A stretch of 35,378 nucleotides of DNA, taken from positions 1 through 35,378 of the forward strand of contig JAAZKF010000108.1 of NCBI GenBank assembly GCA_012799975.1. The letters are read 5' to 3'. Source of the stretch: Burkholderiales bacterium. Lineage in GTDB: Bacteria > Vulcanimicrobiota > Xenobia > Xenobiales > Xenobiaceae. The position numbers and the translations under genes were made by a program. Below, piece by piece: positions 23,485 to 32,363 of the stretch. The notes under the pieces are model-generated. The model saw nothing but the letters and a program-made list of their open reading frames with translations. It made no database searches and was not told the DNA's origin. Within the stretch, counting starts at the first letter, position 1, and every line of letters begins with the position of its first letter.

Positions 23485-26475
23485 TCAGTCTACGCCTGCC
23501 TGGCCGGCCGGCAGAAGCCAGGCATGGTCGGTCAGCACGGCCCAGAGTATCTTCTCCAGAGCCGGGTCGATTCCGGGATCGGTCTCTTCGAGGTCCACCT
23601 CACGGGTCTGCTCGACCCGCAGGCGGAACCTCTTGCCGCCCAGGTGGTAGAAACCTGGCACGGCACTCTCCTCGAATTCTTTCTCGGTCGAGAAGAGGGT
23701 CAACTTCTCGAGGTAGGGGGAACTGTCGTAGGGGCAGAAGGCCGTGCAGTTCCCGCACTCGTTGCACATCCGGTCGATGTGCAGGATCTGTGGGTTCTTC
23801 AAACCCTTGACGGTCAGCGACACGTAGGCCCGGTTGGGACAGACCTGGACGCAGTTTTCGCAGATATCCCCACATTGCAGGCAGCGCTCGACTTCCCTGG
23901 AGCTGTCGTCATACAGTTTCAGGACTCCGCGTTTGGAGTGGCAGTCGCTGGTGCAGCCCGGGACTGAGTGGGTATAGGGGCCGGCGATGGCGTCGACCAC
24001 GCGGCGGGCATCGGCGATGGCCTCGACGATGGTGGCCGGGCCCAGGTGGGCGTCGCCAGCCACATAGACCCCGGGGACCGAGGTCTCCAGCGTCGCCGGG
24101 TTGACCTGCACTCGGCCTTTGTCGGTCATGGCCAGTCCGTTGGCTTGGAAGAAGCGGGAATCCACCTTCTCTCCGACGGCGGCGATCAGCGTGGTGCAGG
24201 GGAGCGAGACGGTCAGGTCGGTCTCCAGCGGAGTCCGCCGGCCGCTGTCATCCGGCGGGCCCAGCACCATCCTGCGGCACAGGAGCTTTTCATCCTCCCA
24301 GGAGATCGGGGCCAGAAGTTCCAGGAACTCGACTCCGTCCGCCAGCGCCAGGTGCAGTTCTTCCTCGTCGGCGGGCATGAAGCGCCGGGTCCGGCGGTAC
24401 ACCACCCGCGCACGCTGGACTCCCGGGGTCCTCTTGGCAGCTCGGGCAGCGTCCATGGCGGTATTCCCGCCTCCGATGACCAGCACGTCGGTCCCCAGGT
24501 CTTCGAGGGTCCCCGCCCGGTGGCGCTGGAGGAAGTCGATCACGTTGAGGGGTTCGCCTTGCTCCAGGGACAGGATTCCCGGGACCTGAGCACCCACGGT
24601 TAGGACCACGTGGGTGAACCCCTGGTCTTTGAGTTTTTGCACCCCGGGGGCCTCCTGGCCGGTCTGCACCTCGATTCCCATTTTCTGCATCAGGGCTACA
24701 TCGCAGTCCACGCTCTGGCTTGGGACGCGGAATTCCGGGACCACGTAGCGCACGATGCCGCCCAGTTGCTCCTGCTTTTCGAAGAGGGTAACCGGGACTC
24801 CCTGGCGGCCCAGGAAGAAGGCCGTCGACATCCCGGCCGGGCCTCCGCCCACCACGGCTACCCGATGTGGGGAAGTCTTGGGGGGAGTGGTGAGCTCGGC
24901 CATGAGCGCTTCGAAGCCGGCCTTGGCGGCCTGCAGTTTGACGTTGCGGATATATACGGGCTCTTCATAGAAGTTGCGTGTGCATTTGTCCATGCAGCGG
25001 TGGTTGCAGACCGTTCCGGTCATGAACGGCAAAGGGTTTTTCTCGATGATCAAGCGCAGAGAAGCCAGGGCGTCCCCTTTCCCGAAGAGTTCGATGTATC
25101 CCGGGATGTCCTGGTGGATCGGGCAGCCGTGGGTGCAGGGAGCGGTGAAACAGTCGACCAGTGGCACCTTGGTATCCAGCTTGCGCCGAGGAGCCGGCTT
25201 GAGGGCTTTGAGGTGCTGGGGATCGTGGAGGGCCTGCTCGGCCAGCCGGGTGACCCGTCCCACGGAGACGCCCTGGAAGGGCAGGATCGTCCGAGCGGAC
25301 AAGGCTCGGGCCATCTGGATGAAGCGCTCATAGCCGCCGGGCTTGAGCAGGGTGGTGGCCATGGTTACCGGCCAGATGCCGGCCGAGACCAGACCCTCGA
25401 TGTTGAAGGCCTCGACGCCGCCCGAGAACGACAGACGCATCTGGCCATCGAAATCCTGGCTGATGCGGCGGGCCAGTTCCATGGTCAGCGGGTACAGTGA
25501 GCGGCCGCTCATGTACATCTCTTCGCCCGGCAGCTCGCCCCGGGTGATGCTGACCGGGAACGTGTTGGTCAGCTTCAGCCCGAAGGTCAGGCGGTTCTCG
25601 ATGGCCAGTTCCTGAAGGCGTCGGAACATGGGCACTGCGTCGCGGTACTGCAGATCGTTGTTGAAGTGGAAATCGTCGAAGACCAGGTAGTCGTAGCCCA
25701 TCCGGTCCAGGGTGCGGCGGGCGAAGTCATAACCCAGCATCGTCGGGTTGCACTTGACGAAGGTGTGCAGTTTCTTGGCGCGGATCAGCCAGACGGCGAT
25801 CCGCTCGATCTCCTGGGGAGGGCATCCGTGCAGCGTGGACAGGGTGATGGAGGTGCATACCCTGGGCGAGATGCCCGCCAGATACTCCTCGTCTACCCGC
25901 TCGAAACAATCCAGGTTGGCTCGGGCCCAGGCCAGGCACTCTGTCCAGATGGGGGTGGCACTGGCGTTCTTGAGGCCTTCGATGAAGGTGTCGATCTTCT
26001 CCGAGGTGATGCCCTCGTAGTTGTAGCCCACGCTCATGTTGAAGATGAACCCGTCGGGATGACCCCAGCCGAACTCGTGACTCAGCAGTTTCAGGGCAAA
26101 CCAGGCCTTGACATACTCGTCGAAGGCCTCCTGGACTCGCAGTTCGGTGGACCACTCGACGTTGTAGCACTCGTCTTCGGCCAGGATGCAGGGTTTGGAG
26201 ACAGGCAGGTCCTCTCCGTCCAGGGTCTGCACGGTCTTGAGTTCGAAGAAGCGAGCTCCGGCGTAGTAGGCTGACAGGATGTTCTGGGCCAGTTGGGTGT
26301 GGGGGCCCGCCGCGGGTCCGAAGGGCGTCTCGAGGTGCTCGCCAAAGAGTTGCAGACTCTCCCCTGGAGGGGCGACGAAGCCATTGTGCAGGGCGAAGAA
26401 GGTGCCCTGCTTCCTCTCCTCGAGGATCCAGCGCATAAGTTCAGGGAAGGGGATGGGTGTCATGCGATCGGACAT
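23485..26475 (-). CDS. ygfK: YgfK, multidomain iron-sulfur flavoprotein (putative selenate reductase subunit family)
   Basis: The 996-residue protein has the full YgfK architecture. An N-terminal TIM-barrel, dihydroorotate dehydrogenase-like domain (1 to about 430) comes first, then a cysteine block CTAPCTHGCPIHQDIP (from Cys447) as in glutamate synthase small subunits. An FAD Rossmann motif (GGGPAG near 542) and an NAD(P) motif (GGGNTAMDAA near 668) follow, and a C-terminal ferredoxin pair with CLQCGDICENC (about 864) and CNECGNCTAFCP (about 904). It should pass electrons from NAD(P)H through flavin and iron-sulfur centres. In E. coli and gut anaerobes it sits with ssnA and xanthine dehydrogenase-like genes in loci for anaerobic purine breakdown; the selenate-reductase name is historical. 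GAGGAGG is nine bases before the ATG and overlaps the ssnA stop region, so the pair is coupled. Confidence 0.93.
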   Translation of the reverse strand: MSDRMTPIPFPELMRWILEERKQGTFFALHNGFVAPPGESLQLFGEHLETPFGPAAGPHTQLAQNILSAYYAGARFFELKTVQTLDGEDLPVSKPCILAEDECYNVEWSTELRVQEAFDEYVKAWFALKLLSHEFGWGHPDGFIFNMSVGYNYEGITSEKIDTFIEGLKNASATPIWTECLAWARANLDCFERVDEEYLAGISPRVCTSITLSTLHGCPPQEIERIAVWLIRAKKLHTFVKCNPTMLGYDFARRTLDRMGYDYLVFDDFHFNNDLQYRDAVPMFRRLQELAIENRLTFGLKLTNTFPVSITRGELPGEEMYMSGRSLYPLTMELARRISQDFDGQMRLSFSGGVEAFNIEGLVSAGIWPVTMATTLLKPGGYERFIQMARALSARTILPFQGVSVGRVTRLAEQALHDPQHLKALKPAPRRKLDTKVPLVDCFTAPCTHGCPIHQDIPGYIELFGKGDALASLRLIIEKNPLPFMTGTVCNHRCMDKCTRNFYEEPVYIRNVKLQAAKAGFEALMAELTTPPKTSPHRVAVVGGGPAGMSTAFFLGRQGVPVTLFEKQEQLGGIVRYVVPEFRVPSQSVDCDVALMQKMGIEVQTGQEAPGVQKLKDQGFTHVVLTVGAQVPGILSLEQGEPLNVIDFLQRHRAGTLEDLGTDVLVIGGGNTAMDAARAAKRTPGVQRARVVYRRTRRFMPADEEELHLALADGVEFLELLAPISWEDEKLLCRRMVLGPPDDSGRRTPLETDLTVSLPCTTLIAAVGEKVDSRFFQANGLAMTDKGRVQVNPATLETSVPGVYVAGDAHLGPATIVEAIADARRVVDAIAGPYTHSVPGCTSDCHSKRGVLKLYDDSSREVERCLQCGDICENCVQVCPNRAYVSLTVKGLKNPQILHIDRMCNECGNCTAFCPYDSSPYLEKLTLFSTEKEFEESAVPGFYHLGGKRFRLRVEQTREVDLEETDPGIDPALEKILWAVLTDHAWLLPAGQAGVD

Positions 26476-26489
26476 AAAAATGATCCTCC

Positions 26490-27818
26490 TCAGCCGTTGA
26501 TGGAATTCCAGAGCTTCAGGGCGCTCTCACGGCAGCGGGCCATCAGGTCCGCCTCATCGGTCACCAGGATCTGTCGGTCGCGCATGAGGATCTTGCCGTT
26601 GCACACTGTGCTGGTCACGTAGCGACCGTTCATGCCGAAGAGGATGTGCCCGTTGCAGTTGGCTCCGTTCATCGGTGTGAGGGGGTCGTAATCGGTCACG
26701 ATCACGTCGGCATAGGCTCCGGGCTTCAGGACGCCCAGGGGCTTGTTGAAGAAGCGTCCGGCGATTCGGGCGTTGTTCTCGAAGAGCATGGTCGGGATTT
26801 CGGCCCAGGCCACGGTGGGGTCACACAGGTGGTGCTTGTGGATCAGGTTGCCCACCTTGTAGCTTTCCAGCATGTCCGAGGTGTAGCCGTCGGTGCCCAG
26901 TCCGATCAGGACTCCGGCTTTGAAGAGATTCAGGACGGGGCCACAACCGACCGCGTTGCCCATATTCGACTCGGGGTTGTGGACGACCATCGTGTCGGTG
27001 GCCTTCAGCAACTCGATCTCGGCGCGGTTGACATGGACGCAGTGGATGGCCAGGGTCTTGGGACCCAGGATCCCGGCATCGAAGAGGCGCTGGACGATCC
27101 GCTTGCTGAAGCGCTGGAGCGAATCCTGCAGGTCGCCGGGGCCCTCGGCCACGTGGATGTGGTAGCCTGCCTCGCGACCCTGGTGCTCGGCGCAGAAGGC
27201 CAGCGTTTCATCGCTCAGGGTGAAAGCGGCGTGCAGGCCCATCATGCCTTTGAGCATGTCGGTGTCGTCGGCAGCCGCGCGTTGGATGAAGCGCTCGTTC
27301 TCCAGCACGGCCTCCTTCATCTTGGCCTCGCCGTCACGGTCCGAGACCTCATAGCAAAGGCAGGTGCGCACTCCGTACTCCCCGGCGGGCCGGGCGATCA
27401 TGTCCAGCGAGCCGGGAATCTCGTGGTAGGAGGCGTGGTGGTCGAATACCGTGGTGACACCGTTCTTGATGCAGTCCAGGTAGGTCGCGCAGGCCGAGAG
27501 GTGGGTGTTCTCCAGGGTCAACTGCCGGTCGAGCCTCCACCACATCCCCTCCAGGATGTCGTTGAAGTTCTTCGGATTATAGCCATCGATCGACAGCCCC
27601 CGGGCAAACGCGCTGTAGATGTGGTGGTGCGTGTTGATCAGACCCGGCATGATCGTACCGCCTCGAGCGTCCAGGAACTCCGCGTGGGGGTATTTCTGCC
27701 GCAAGGCGACGGTGGTGCCTACCTCCTGGATGAGGTTTCCCTCGATGACGACGGCTCCGTCGTCGAAGAAGCCTCCGTCGTCACGGGTGATGAGCCTGCC
27801 GTTGCCAATAAGTAACAT
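26490..27818 (-). CDS. ssnA: SsnA-type amidohydrolase (putative aminohydrolase)
   Basis: The 442-residue enzyme belongs to the metal-dependent amidohydrolase superfamily, close to guanine deaminase and chlorohydrolases. The metal ligands are visible: His64/His66 in NTHHH, His222 in HIHVAEG, His259 or His262 in IHCVHVN, and Asp310 in GLGTDG. It should hydrolyse an amidine, amine or ring bond of a purine-derived or similar substrate in the cytoplasm. In E. coli ssnA adjoins ygfK and xdhD; here it precedes ygfK by 14 bases, the first gene of a two-gene operon. AAGGGG lies eight bases before the ATG at 27818. No xanthine dehydrogenase, YgfM or selenium-insertion gene is present in the window. Confidence 0.92.
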   Translation of the reverse strand: MLLIGNGRLITRDDGGFFDDGAVVIEGNLIQEVGTTVALRQKYPHAEFLDARGGTIMPGLINTHHHIYSAFARGLSIDGYNPKNFNDILEGMWWRLDRQLTLENTHLSACATYLDCIKNGVTTVFDHHASYHEIPGSLDMIARPAGEYGVRTCLCYEVSDRDGEAKMKEAVLENERFIQRAAADDTDMLKGMMGLHAAFTLSDETLAFCAEHQGREAGYHIHVAEGPGDLQDSLQRFSKRIVQRLFDAGILGPKTLAIHCVHVNRAEIELLKATDTMVVHNPESNMGNAVGCGPVLNLFKAGVLIGLGTDGYTSDMLESYKVGNLIHKHHLCDPTVAWAEIPTMLFENNARIAGRFFNKPLGVLKPGAYADVIVTDYDPLTPMNGANCNGHILFGMNGRYVTSTVCNGKILMRDRQILVTDEADLMARCRESALKLWNSING

Positions 27819-28023
27819 GTCTTCGCCCCTTGGATAGGTTTACTTGGCGCGCTGGGTCGCGCAGCCCGGAGTGGGCCGAAACCCGGTTTCCGGAATTCCA
27901 TTGCCACACCCTTCCTCCCTGCCTTGGACTCGCGACCAGGAGGAGGAACGGGGTTTTCTTCTCCGGGAGGTCGGGGAAAAACTCCCTGTTAATGGGAATT
28001 GTGGCGAAATAGAAACAAAACCC

Positions 28024-28054
28024 TTGACCGCGCAGGCCCTCGAGGGGATAGGAT
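28024..28054 (+). promoter_or_regulatory. Possible promoter of the proline-rich protein gene
   Basis: TTGACC at 28024-28029 and TAGGAT at 28049-28054 are separated by 19 bases, longer than the usual 17. TAGGAT is also the -10 at 230-235. It lies 75 bases before the ATG at 28130. The rest of the 311-base divergent gap 27819-28129 holds an A/T-rich patch (27988-28022) that may contain the ssnA promoter on the other strand, but I cannot place it. Confidence 0.35.
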
Positions 28055-28129
28055 CATCAGGGGTGGCCTGTGCACCCCTGGTCCGGTTACTCCGCAGCCT
28101 CCGGCCTCCCCCGCGAAGGAGAATCCTCA

Positions 28130-29179
28130 ATGTCCGACCCGACCAACCTGCAACGCGAGATCGATCGGCGTCCCATCCGACGCCTGGAGATTCGTCCCTT
28201 GGGCGAGGGCGCCTCTGCGGATCAGGATCGTTTTGAGACCGTCCTTACCGATCCCACCTCGCAATCGGTTGGAGGAACGGCGTGGCATGGGCCGCTTCCT
28301 CTTGAGGAGGCGGAAACCTGGCCTCCAGATGCTGAAGGGGTACGCCCCCGGGCGCCACGTGGCCGCTTGGCGGCCATGCTGGCAGTGCTTCTGTTGCTGG
28401 CCTTCTCCTTTCTCGGCCTGATGCTGGTCCGCTCCGCCGCTCTGCCGCCAGGCGAGGAGGGGGGCGAGACCATCGTCTCCACTTCCACTCCAGAACCCCT
28501 CGCTGATACCTGCTCCGTCGTTCCGCTTCCGGTCTATCCGGTGCCCGAGACCAGCTCGGTGAATTCTTCGGTCTCACCCATCCCCATGGCCCTACAGCAG
28601 CAGGCTTCCCACCCGGATCCGGCATCCGTGCGGGTCAGTCCGGTGGCGCAGGACCCTTCTCCAGTCCTTTCCGAAGAACCGTCGGCGCAGGCCCCGACTG
28701 ACGACAAGCCGGTCCCTGTGGAAGAGGTCGAGCAGGAGACCCCTCCGGCGGCTGAGACCTTGTCGACGGCCCCCGAAACGCGGACTCCCCAACTTCAGGA
28801 GAAGGCACCGGCTCCCTTGCGGCTCCAGCCCCCCCAATCGGCGCCCCCGCCCCCGGAACGCTCCGCGTCAGCGGCTCCGCAGCCTGGAAGGCCGGATATG
28901 CTGGTTTCCGCTCTGCAGCCCAAGCCTTCCAACGCTTCAAGGCCTTCGCCCCGGCCCGTATCTGTCCAGCCCCGTCCGACCCCGCCGCCGGCTTCTAAGG
29001 CTCCGCTCCAGGTAGCCTCGGCCACGGGCCTGAAAGCCCCCCGGTCCCAGCCGGTGCAGCCCCCTGCTCCGCCCCAGTCTGCCGAGAAGAGACCCGGTAC
29101 TTCGGAAGGGTCACACACCCTGGCCACCTACCTCAGCAATCCCTGGTTGTTGTTACCTCCGTTGCGGGGCGAGCATTGA
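28130..29179 (+). CDS. Single-pass membrane protein with long proline-rich extracytoplasmic region
   Basis: The 349-residue product has a short charged cytoplasmic part (1-78), one membrane helix (about 79-100, LAAMLAVLLLLAFSFLGLML) and a disordered, Pro/Ser/Ala-rich tail of 240 residues ending in LATYLSNPWLLLPPLRGEH. I recognise no domain: there is no SPOR, LysM or TonB C-terminal domain. Such anchors often span the periplasm or scaffold envelope complexes; that is inference. The hydrophobic LSNPWLLLPPL end may be a docking peptide. AAGGAG lies eight bases before the ATG at 28130. It stands alone between ssnA (divergent) and the kinase gene, with a hairpin after it. Confidence 0.7.
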   Translation: MSDPTNLQREIDRRPIRRLEIRPLGEGASADQDRFETVLTDPTSQSVGGTAWHGPLPLEEAETWPPDAEGVRPRAPRGRLAAMLAVLLLLAFSFLGLMLVRSAALPPGEEGGETIVSTSTPEPLADTCSVVPLPVYPVPETSSVNSSVSPIPMALQQQASHPDPASVRVSPVAQDPSPVLSEEPSAQAPTDDKPVPVEEVEQETPPAAETLSTAPETRTPQLQEKAPAPLRLQPPQSAPPPPERSASAAPQPGRPDMLVSALQPKPSNASRPSPRPVSVQPRPTPPPASKAPLQVASATGLKAPRSQPVQPPAPPQSAEKRPGTSEGSHTLATYLSNPWLLLPPLRGEH

Positions 29180-29193
29180 GGGTTTTCCAGAGC

Positions 29194-29226
29194 GAACCGG
29201 GGCCGGTGCTTCTGCACCCCGGGTTC
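29194..29226 (+). terminator. Imperfect terminator hairpin
   Basis: GAACCGGGG (29194-29202) pairs with CCCCGGGTTC (29217-29226) with one bulged base; an inner GGTGC/GCACC stem competes with it. It begins 14 bases after the stop of the proline-rich protein gene. Confidence 0.45.
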
Positions 29227-29361
29227 GGCATGGCGCGTTTGGGCAGGCAGAGCCTTCTTGAAGAAGGGACTGAGCCCCCGGTCTAGTATCCCTTGCTTTC
29301 TTTCCGATGGCCGACCTGTCAGGAATGCAGGGAGTGCCGCATGCGACTGGAGGAGACGACG

Positions 29362-30360
29362 ATGGTGAAGTGTGATCATGGCAACGGCACGCAGGGGCGA
29401 ATCCTGGTTGCGGGGTCACTGGCCTTCGACTTCATAATGGGTTTCCCCGGTCGTTTCCAGGAACACATCCTTCCCGATAAGCTGCACATCATCAACCTCT
29501 CCTTCCTGGTGGACCGCATGCGCAAGCAAAGGGGGGGGTGCGCAGGGAATATCGGGTACACCCTGGCACTGTTGGGCGAAAAACCGCGTCTGGTGGCGGC
29601 CGCCGGGAGCGATTTCGGGCCCTATCGCAGCCACCTGGAGGGGATGGGTGTCGATACCTCGTGCGTCGAGCAGCATTCGGACGAGATGACGGCCACGTGC
29701 ATGATCACCACTGACAAGGCCAATAACCAGATCACCGGTTTCTACGTCGGAGCTATGGCGCGGGCCCGAGAGATCAGCCTCAAAGCCTGTGTCACCCCTT
29801 CTACCCGCTTCGCCGTGGTGGCACCGGACGACCCGCCGGCCATGCTTCGCCACGCCTGCGAAGCCCGCGAGGCGGGTGTCCCGGTCATCTTCGACCCCTC
29901 CTTCCAGGTGATCGCCCTGGACGGAGAGGAATTGATGCAGGGGGCCGATGGGGCCAAGGCCCTGATCCTCAATGACTATGAGTTTGCTGTCTTCCTGGAG
30001 AAGACCGGCCAGACGCTGGACGAGTTGCGCCAGCGCATCGATCTGGTCGTGGTGACCCTGGGTGAGAGGGGGAGCCGGATCCATACCCGCGAGGGGCGTG
30101 ACATCGAGGTGCCCCCCGCGCGGATTAAACAGGTCGTCGACCCTACCGGTGCGGGGGATGCCTACCGCGCCGGCTTCGTGCACGGCCTGTTGCACGGTGA
30201 GGAATTGGAGGTCTGCGGGCGCAAGGGCAGCGTGGCTGCAGCCTATGCCATCGAGAACTACGGCACCCAGAGCTTCACCTTCACTATCGAGGAGTTCAAC
30301 CAGCGCTACTACGAGAACTACGGCGTCATGCCGCCCGCCCGGGCCCTGGCCGCCTGCTGA
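29362..30360 (+). CDS. adoK: PfkB-family kinase, bacterial adenosine kinase-like
   Basis: The 332-residue protein has the ribokinase fold: GSLAFD near the N-terminus for substrate binding, GGCAGN (the GG hinge that closes over the sugar) and the C-terminal DPTGAGDAYRAGF with the catalytic base Asp and the anion hole. The segment FPGRFQEHILPDKLH ... INLSFLVD is strikingly like the mycobacterial adenosine kinase AdoK as I recall it, more than like ribokinase or fructokinase. It would phosphorylate adenosine to AMP. Start: ATG at 29362 has GGAGGAG six bases upstream; ATG at 29341 (seven residues longer) has GGGAG and cannot be excluded. A TAGTAT at 29284-29289 may be its -10. No operon partner is apparent. 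Confidence 0.85.
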   Translation: MVKCDHGNGTQGRILVAGSLAFDFIMGFPGRFQEHILPDKLHIINLSFLVDRMRKQRGGCAGNIGYTLALLGEKPRLVAAAGSDFGPYRSHLEGMGVDTSCVEQHSDEMTATCMITTDKANNQITGFYVGAMARAREISLKACVTPSTRFAVVAPDDPPAMLRHACEAREAGVPVIFDPSFQVIALDGEELMQGADGAKALILNDYEFAVFLEKTGQTLDELRQRIDLVVVTLGERGSRIHTREGRDIEVPPARIKQVVDPTGAGDAYRAGFVHGLLHGEELEVCGRKGSVAAAYAIENYGTQSFTFTIEEFNQRYYENYGVMPPARALAAC

Positions 30361-30448
30361 GCTCCATGCCCAGCAACACCAAGGTTATGGTCTTCTGCCC
30401 GGAGGGCTGGTATTCCAACATCTGGTAGGGTCCGAGTCGGTTCCGACG

Positions 30449-30477
30449 TTGACAGTTGCCCTGCCCCTGGCTATCCT
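30449..30477 (+). promoter_or_regulatory. Strong sigma70-type promoter for the CNNM/CorC gene
   Basis: A perfect TTGACA at 30449-30454 and TATCCT at 30472-30477 are 17 bases apart. The start would be near 30484, leaving a 5' leader of about 45 bases before the ATG at 30530. It is the clearest promoter of the window. Confidence 0.7.
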
Positions 30478-30529
30478 TGCCCCAAGGGAAGAATGGAAGA
30501 GCTGACAGGACTGAGATACCTCCCGATTG

Positions 30530-31888
30530 ATGGATGACGCCCCTTTGAATATCGGCCTGCGCCTGTTGGGCGTGGCCTTCCTGGTCCTGGTCAATGGTTT
30601 CTTCGTCGCTTCGGAATTTGCCCTGGCCACGGTCCGGCGAACTCGAATCGAACAACTGGTCCGGGAAGGACACCGCGGGGCTTCTGCCGTTCAACGCGGA
30701 TTGGACCAACTGGAGGATTTCGTCGCCGCGGCGCAGTTGGGGATCACCATGGCCAGTCTGGGCCTGGGCTGGTTGGCCGAGCCGGCTTTTGCCGCCCTCT
30801 TCCTCCCCTTCTTCCAGGGCCTGGGGTCCTGGTCTGCTACCGCTGCACACTCGTTGGCATTTGCTCTGGCCTTCACCCTGGTCACCACGCTTCACATCGT
30901 CGTGGGCGAACAGGCTCCCAAAATCATGGCCCTGCAACATCCGGAGCGCACGTCCTTGTGGTCGGCAGCCCCCACCGAACTCTTCCTGATTTTCTTTAAA
31001 CCCTTCATCCGCCTGCTCTCCCAGGCCTCTTCGGGTCTGGTCCGCCTGCTGAGGGTGGCTCCTCGAGACAACATCTCTACGGTCCACAGCGAAGAGGAGA
31101 TCAAGATGCTTTTGGCAGCCCGCGAGGAGGCGGGACTGCTGGACCCCATCGAGAAGGAGATGATCGGCCGGATCTTTTCGTGTTGTGATCTGGTGGCCGG
31201 GCAGGTGATGGTGCCGCGGACTGAAGCGGTATGCATTCCACACGATTACCGCCTGAAGGATCTGTTGGCCGTGGCGGCTCAGGAGAGTTTCGATCGCTTC
31301 CCTGTATTCCGGGAGAATCTTGACGACATCGTAGGTGTAGTCCATGTCCGGGAACTCCTGGCCGCCATCCAGGACCTCAAGCCCAAGGCAGGTCTGGAAC
31401 GGCCGATTTCCTCCCTCATCCGCCCCATCACCAGCGTGCCCCACAGTCTTCCGGTGCCTCAGTTGTTGGCTCGGATGAGGCAAGAAGGGGCCAGGATGGT
31501 CTTGATCCTGGACGAGTATGGAGGGACCGACGGCATCGCGACCTGGGGGAGCATCCTGGAACGCATCGTCGGTGAAATGCACGACATGGTCGAGACCCAG
31601 GAGCCTCCCGACATCGAAGGGTTGCCCGATGGTTCGTATCGGCTCTCAGGTCTGCTGTTGACCGAGGAGGTCGGCGAGCACCTGGGCGTTTCCATTGAGG
31701 ACCCCCACAACGATACCATCGGGGGAGTGGTCTTCAGCCGCCTGGGTCGCAAACCCGAGGTGGGCGACACTGTGGAGGTGGAAGGTTTCCACTTCCGAGT
31801 TGAGGCCCTGGACGGGCTGCGCATCGATCGCCTGGTGGTTTTGCCACCTTCCGGTTCAGGGCCGACCTCCATCGCAGTGGCGGGCTGA
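30530..31888 (+). CDS. CNNM-CBS-CorC/HlyC domain membrane protein (hemolysin C/CorC family)
   Basis: The 452-residue protein has a CNNM (DUF21) membrane domain with about four helices (residues 5-190; LVNGFFVASEFALATVRRTRIEQL is typical and VVGEQAPKIMAL closes it). A pair of CBS domains (about 205-335) with the usual LDEYGGTDGI link follows, then a C-terminal CorC_HlyC domain (about 355-440). Members are linked to magnesium or cobalt efflux and to resistance to divalent cations; direct ion transport is shown for some relatives. The ATG at 30530 lacks a Shine-Dalgarno sequence; a TTG at 30527 would add one residue. A strong promoter lies 50 bases upstream. Its stop is eight bases from that of the convergent response regulator. 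Confidence 0.92.
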   Translation: MDDAPLNIGLRLLGVAFLVLVNGFFVASEFALATVRRTRIEQLVREGHRGASAVQRGLDQLEDFVAAAQLGITMASLGLGWLAEPAFAALFLPFFQGLGSWSATAAHSLAFALAFTLVTTLHIVVGEQAPKIMALQHPERTSLWSAAPTELFLIFFKPFIRLLSQASSGLVRLLRVAPRDNISTVHSEEEIKMLLAAREEAGLLDPIEKEMIGRIFSCCDLVAGQVMVPRTEAVCIPHDYRLKDLLAVAAQESFDRFPVFRENLDDIVGVVHVRELLAAIQDLKPKAGLERPISSLIRPITSVPHSLPVPQLLARMRQEGARMVLILDEYGGTDGIATWGSILERIVGEMHDMVETQEPPDIEGLPDGSYRLSGLLLTEEVGEHLGVSIEDPHNDTIGGVVFSRLGRKPEVGDTVEVEGFHFRVEALDGLRIDRLVVLPPSGSGPTSIAVAG

Positions 31889-31896
31889 ATCCGGCC

Positions 31897-32256
31897 TCAG
31901 ACCGCCTGCAACTCCTGGACCATCTCCAGCAGGGTGTGCATGCGGAAAGGTTTTTTCAGGATGGGGATGCCCCTGCGAAGAACCTCTTTCATCATCGGGC
32001 AGCCTTCATGGGCGGTAATGACCAGTGTCGGTAGCGACGAACCGCGGGAGCTGATGTAGTCGAGAAGCTCCAGGCCCGACATTCCCGGCAGGGCCAAATC
32101 CGTCACCAGGATGTCGGCCTCGTCGATGTGGGGCAGGGCATGAACCGCTCGAGAAAAGGCCTGGACCTCTCCGACCTGTTCCAGGGCCAGGGCGAAGAGT
32201 TCCAGGAGGCTCTGGTCATCCTCCACCAGCAGGATCTTGGGGCGTTCAGGGTGCAT
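31897..32256 (-). CDS. Stand-alone response regulator receiver domain
   Basis: The 119-residue protein is a single CheY-like receiver: acidic pair Asp13/Asp14 in VEDD, phosphorylation site Asp53 in VTDLALPGMSG, Thr81 in VITAH and Lys102 in KKPF. It has no output domain, so it must act by protein contact or in a phosphorelay. No histidine kinase gene is in the window. GGAG lies eight bases before the ATG at 32256, but inside a 15-bp inverted repeat. nrdJ lies upstream on the same strand behind its own hairpin. Confidence 0.93.
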   Translation of the reverse strand: MHPERPKILLVEDDQSLLELFALALEQVGEVQAFSRAVHALPHIDEADILVTDLALPGMSGLELLDYISSRGSSLPTLVITAHEGCPMMKEVLRRGIPILKKPFRMHTLLEMVQELQAV

Positions 32257-32257
32257 G

Positions 32258-32307
32258 ACACTGCTCCGAGCCGAACCCGACGATTGGATTCTGGCTCGGA
32301 GCAGTGT
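32258..32307 (-). promoter_or_regulatory. 15-bp inverted repeat covering the response-regulator ribosome site
   Basis: Bases 32258-32272 and 32293-32307 are perfect reverse complements with a 20-base loop. On the minus strand the second arm contains the GGAG ribosome site and ends one base before the ATG at 32256. Folded in mRNA it would hide the site; as DNA it could be an operator. It lies between the nrdJ hairpin and the regulator gene. Confidence 0.65.
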
Positions 32308-32335
32308 TCCCGGTCTGTAAGCCAGGACACAGTCC

Positions 32336-32363
32336 CCTGCCTGTACCCCGGGGCACAGGCAGG
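32336..32363 (-). terminator. nrdJ terminator hairpin
   Basis: CCTGCCTGT (32336-32344) pairs with ACAGGCAGG (32355-32363), and CCCC/GGGG inside extends it. It begins seven bases after the nrdJ stop on the minus strand and has no U-tract. Confidence 0.65.
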
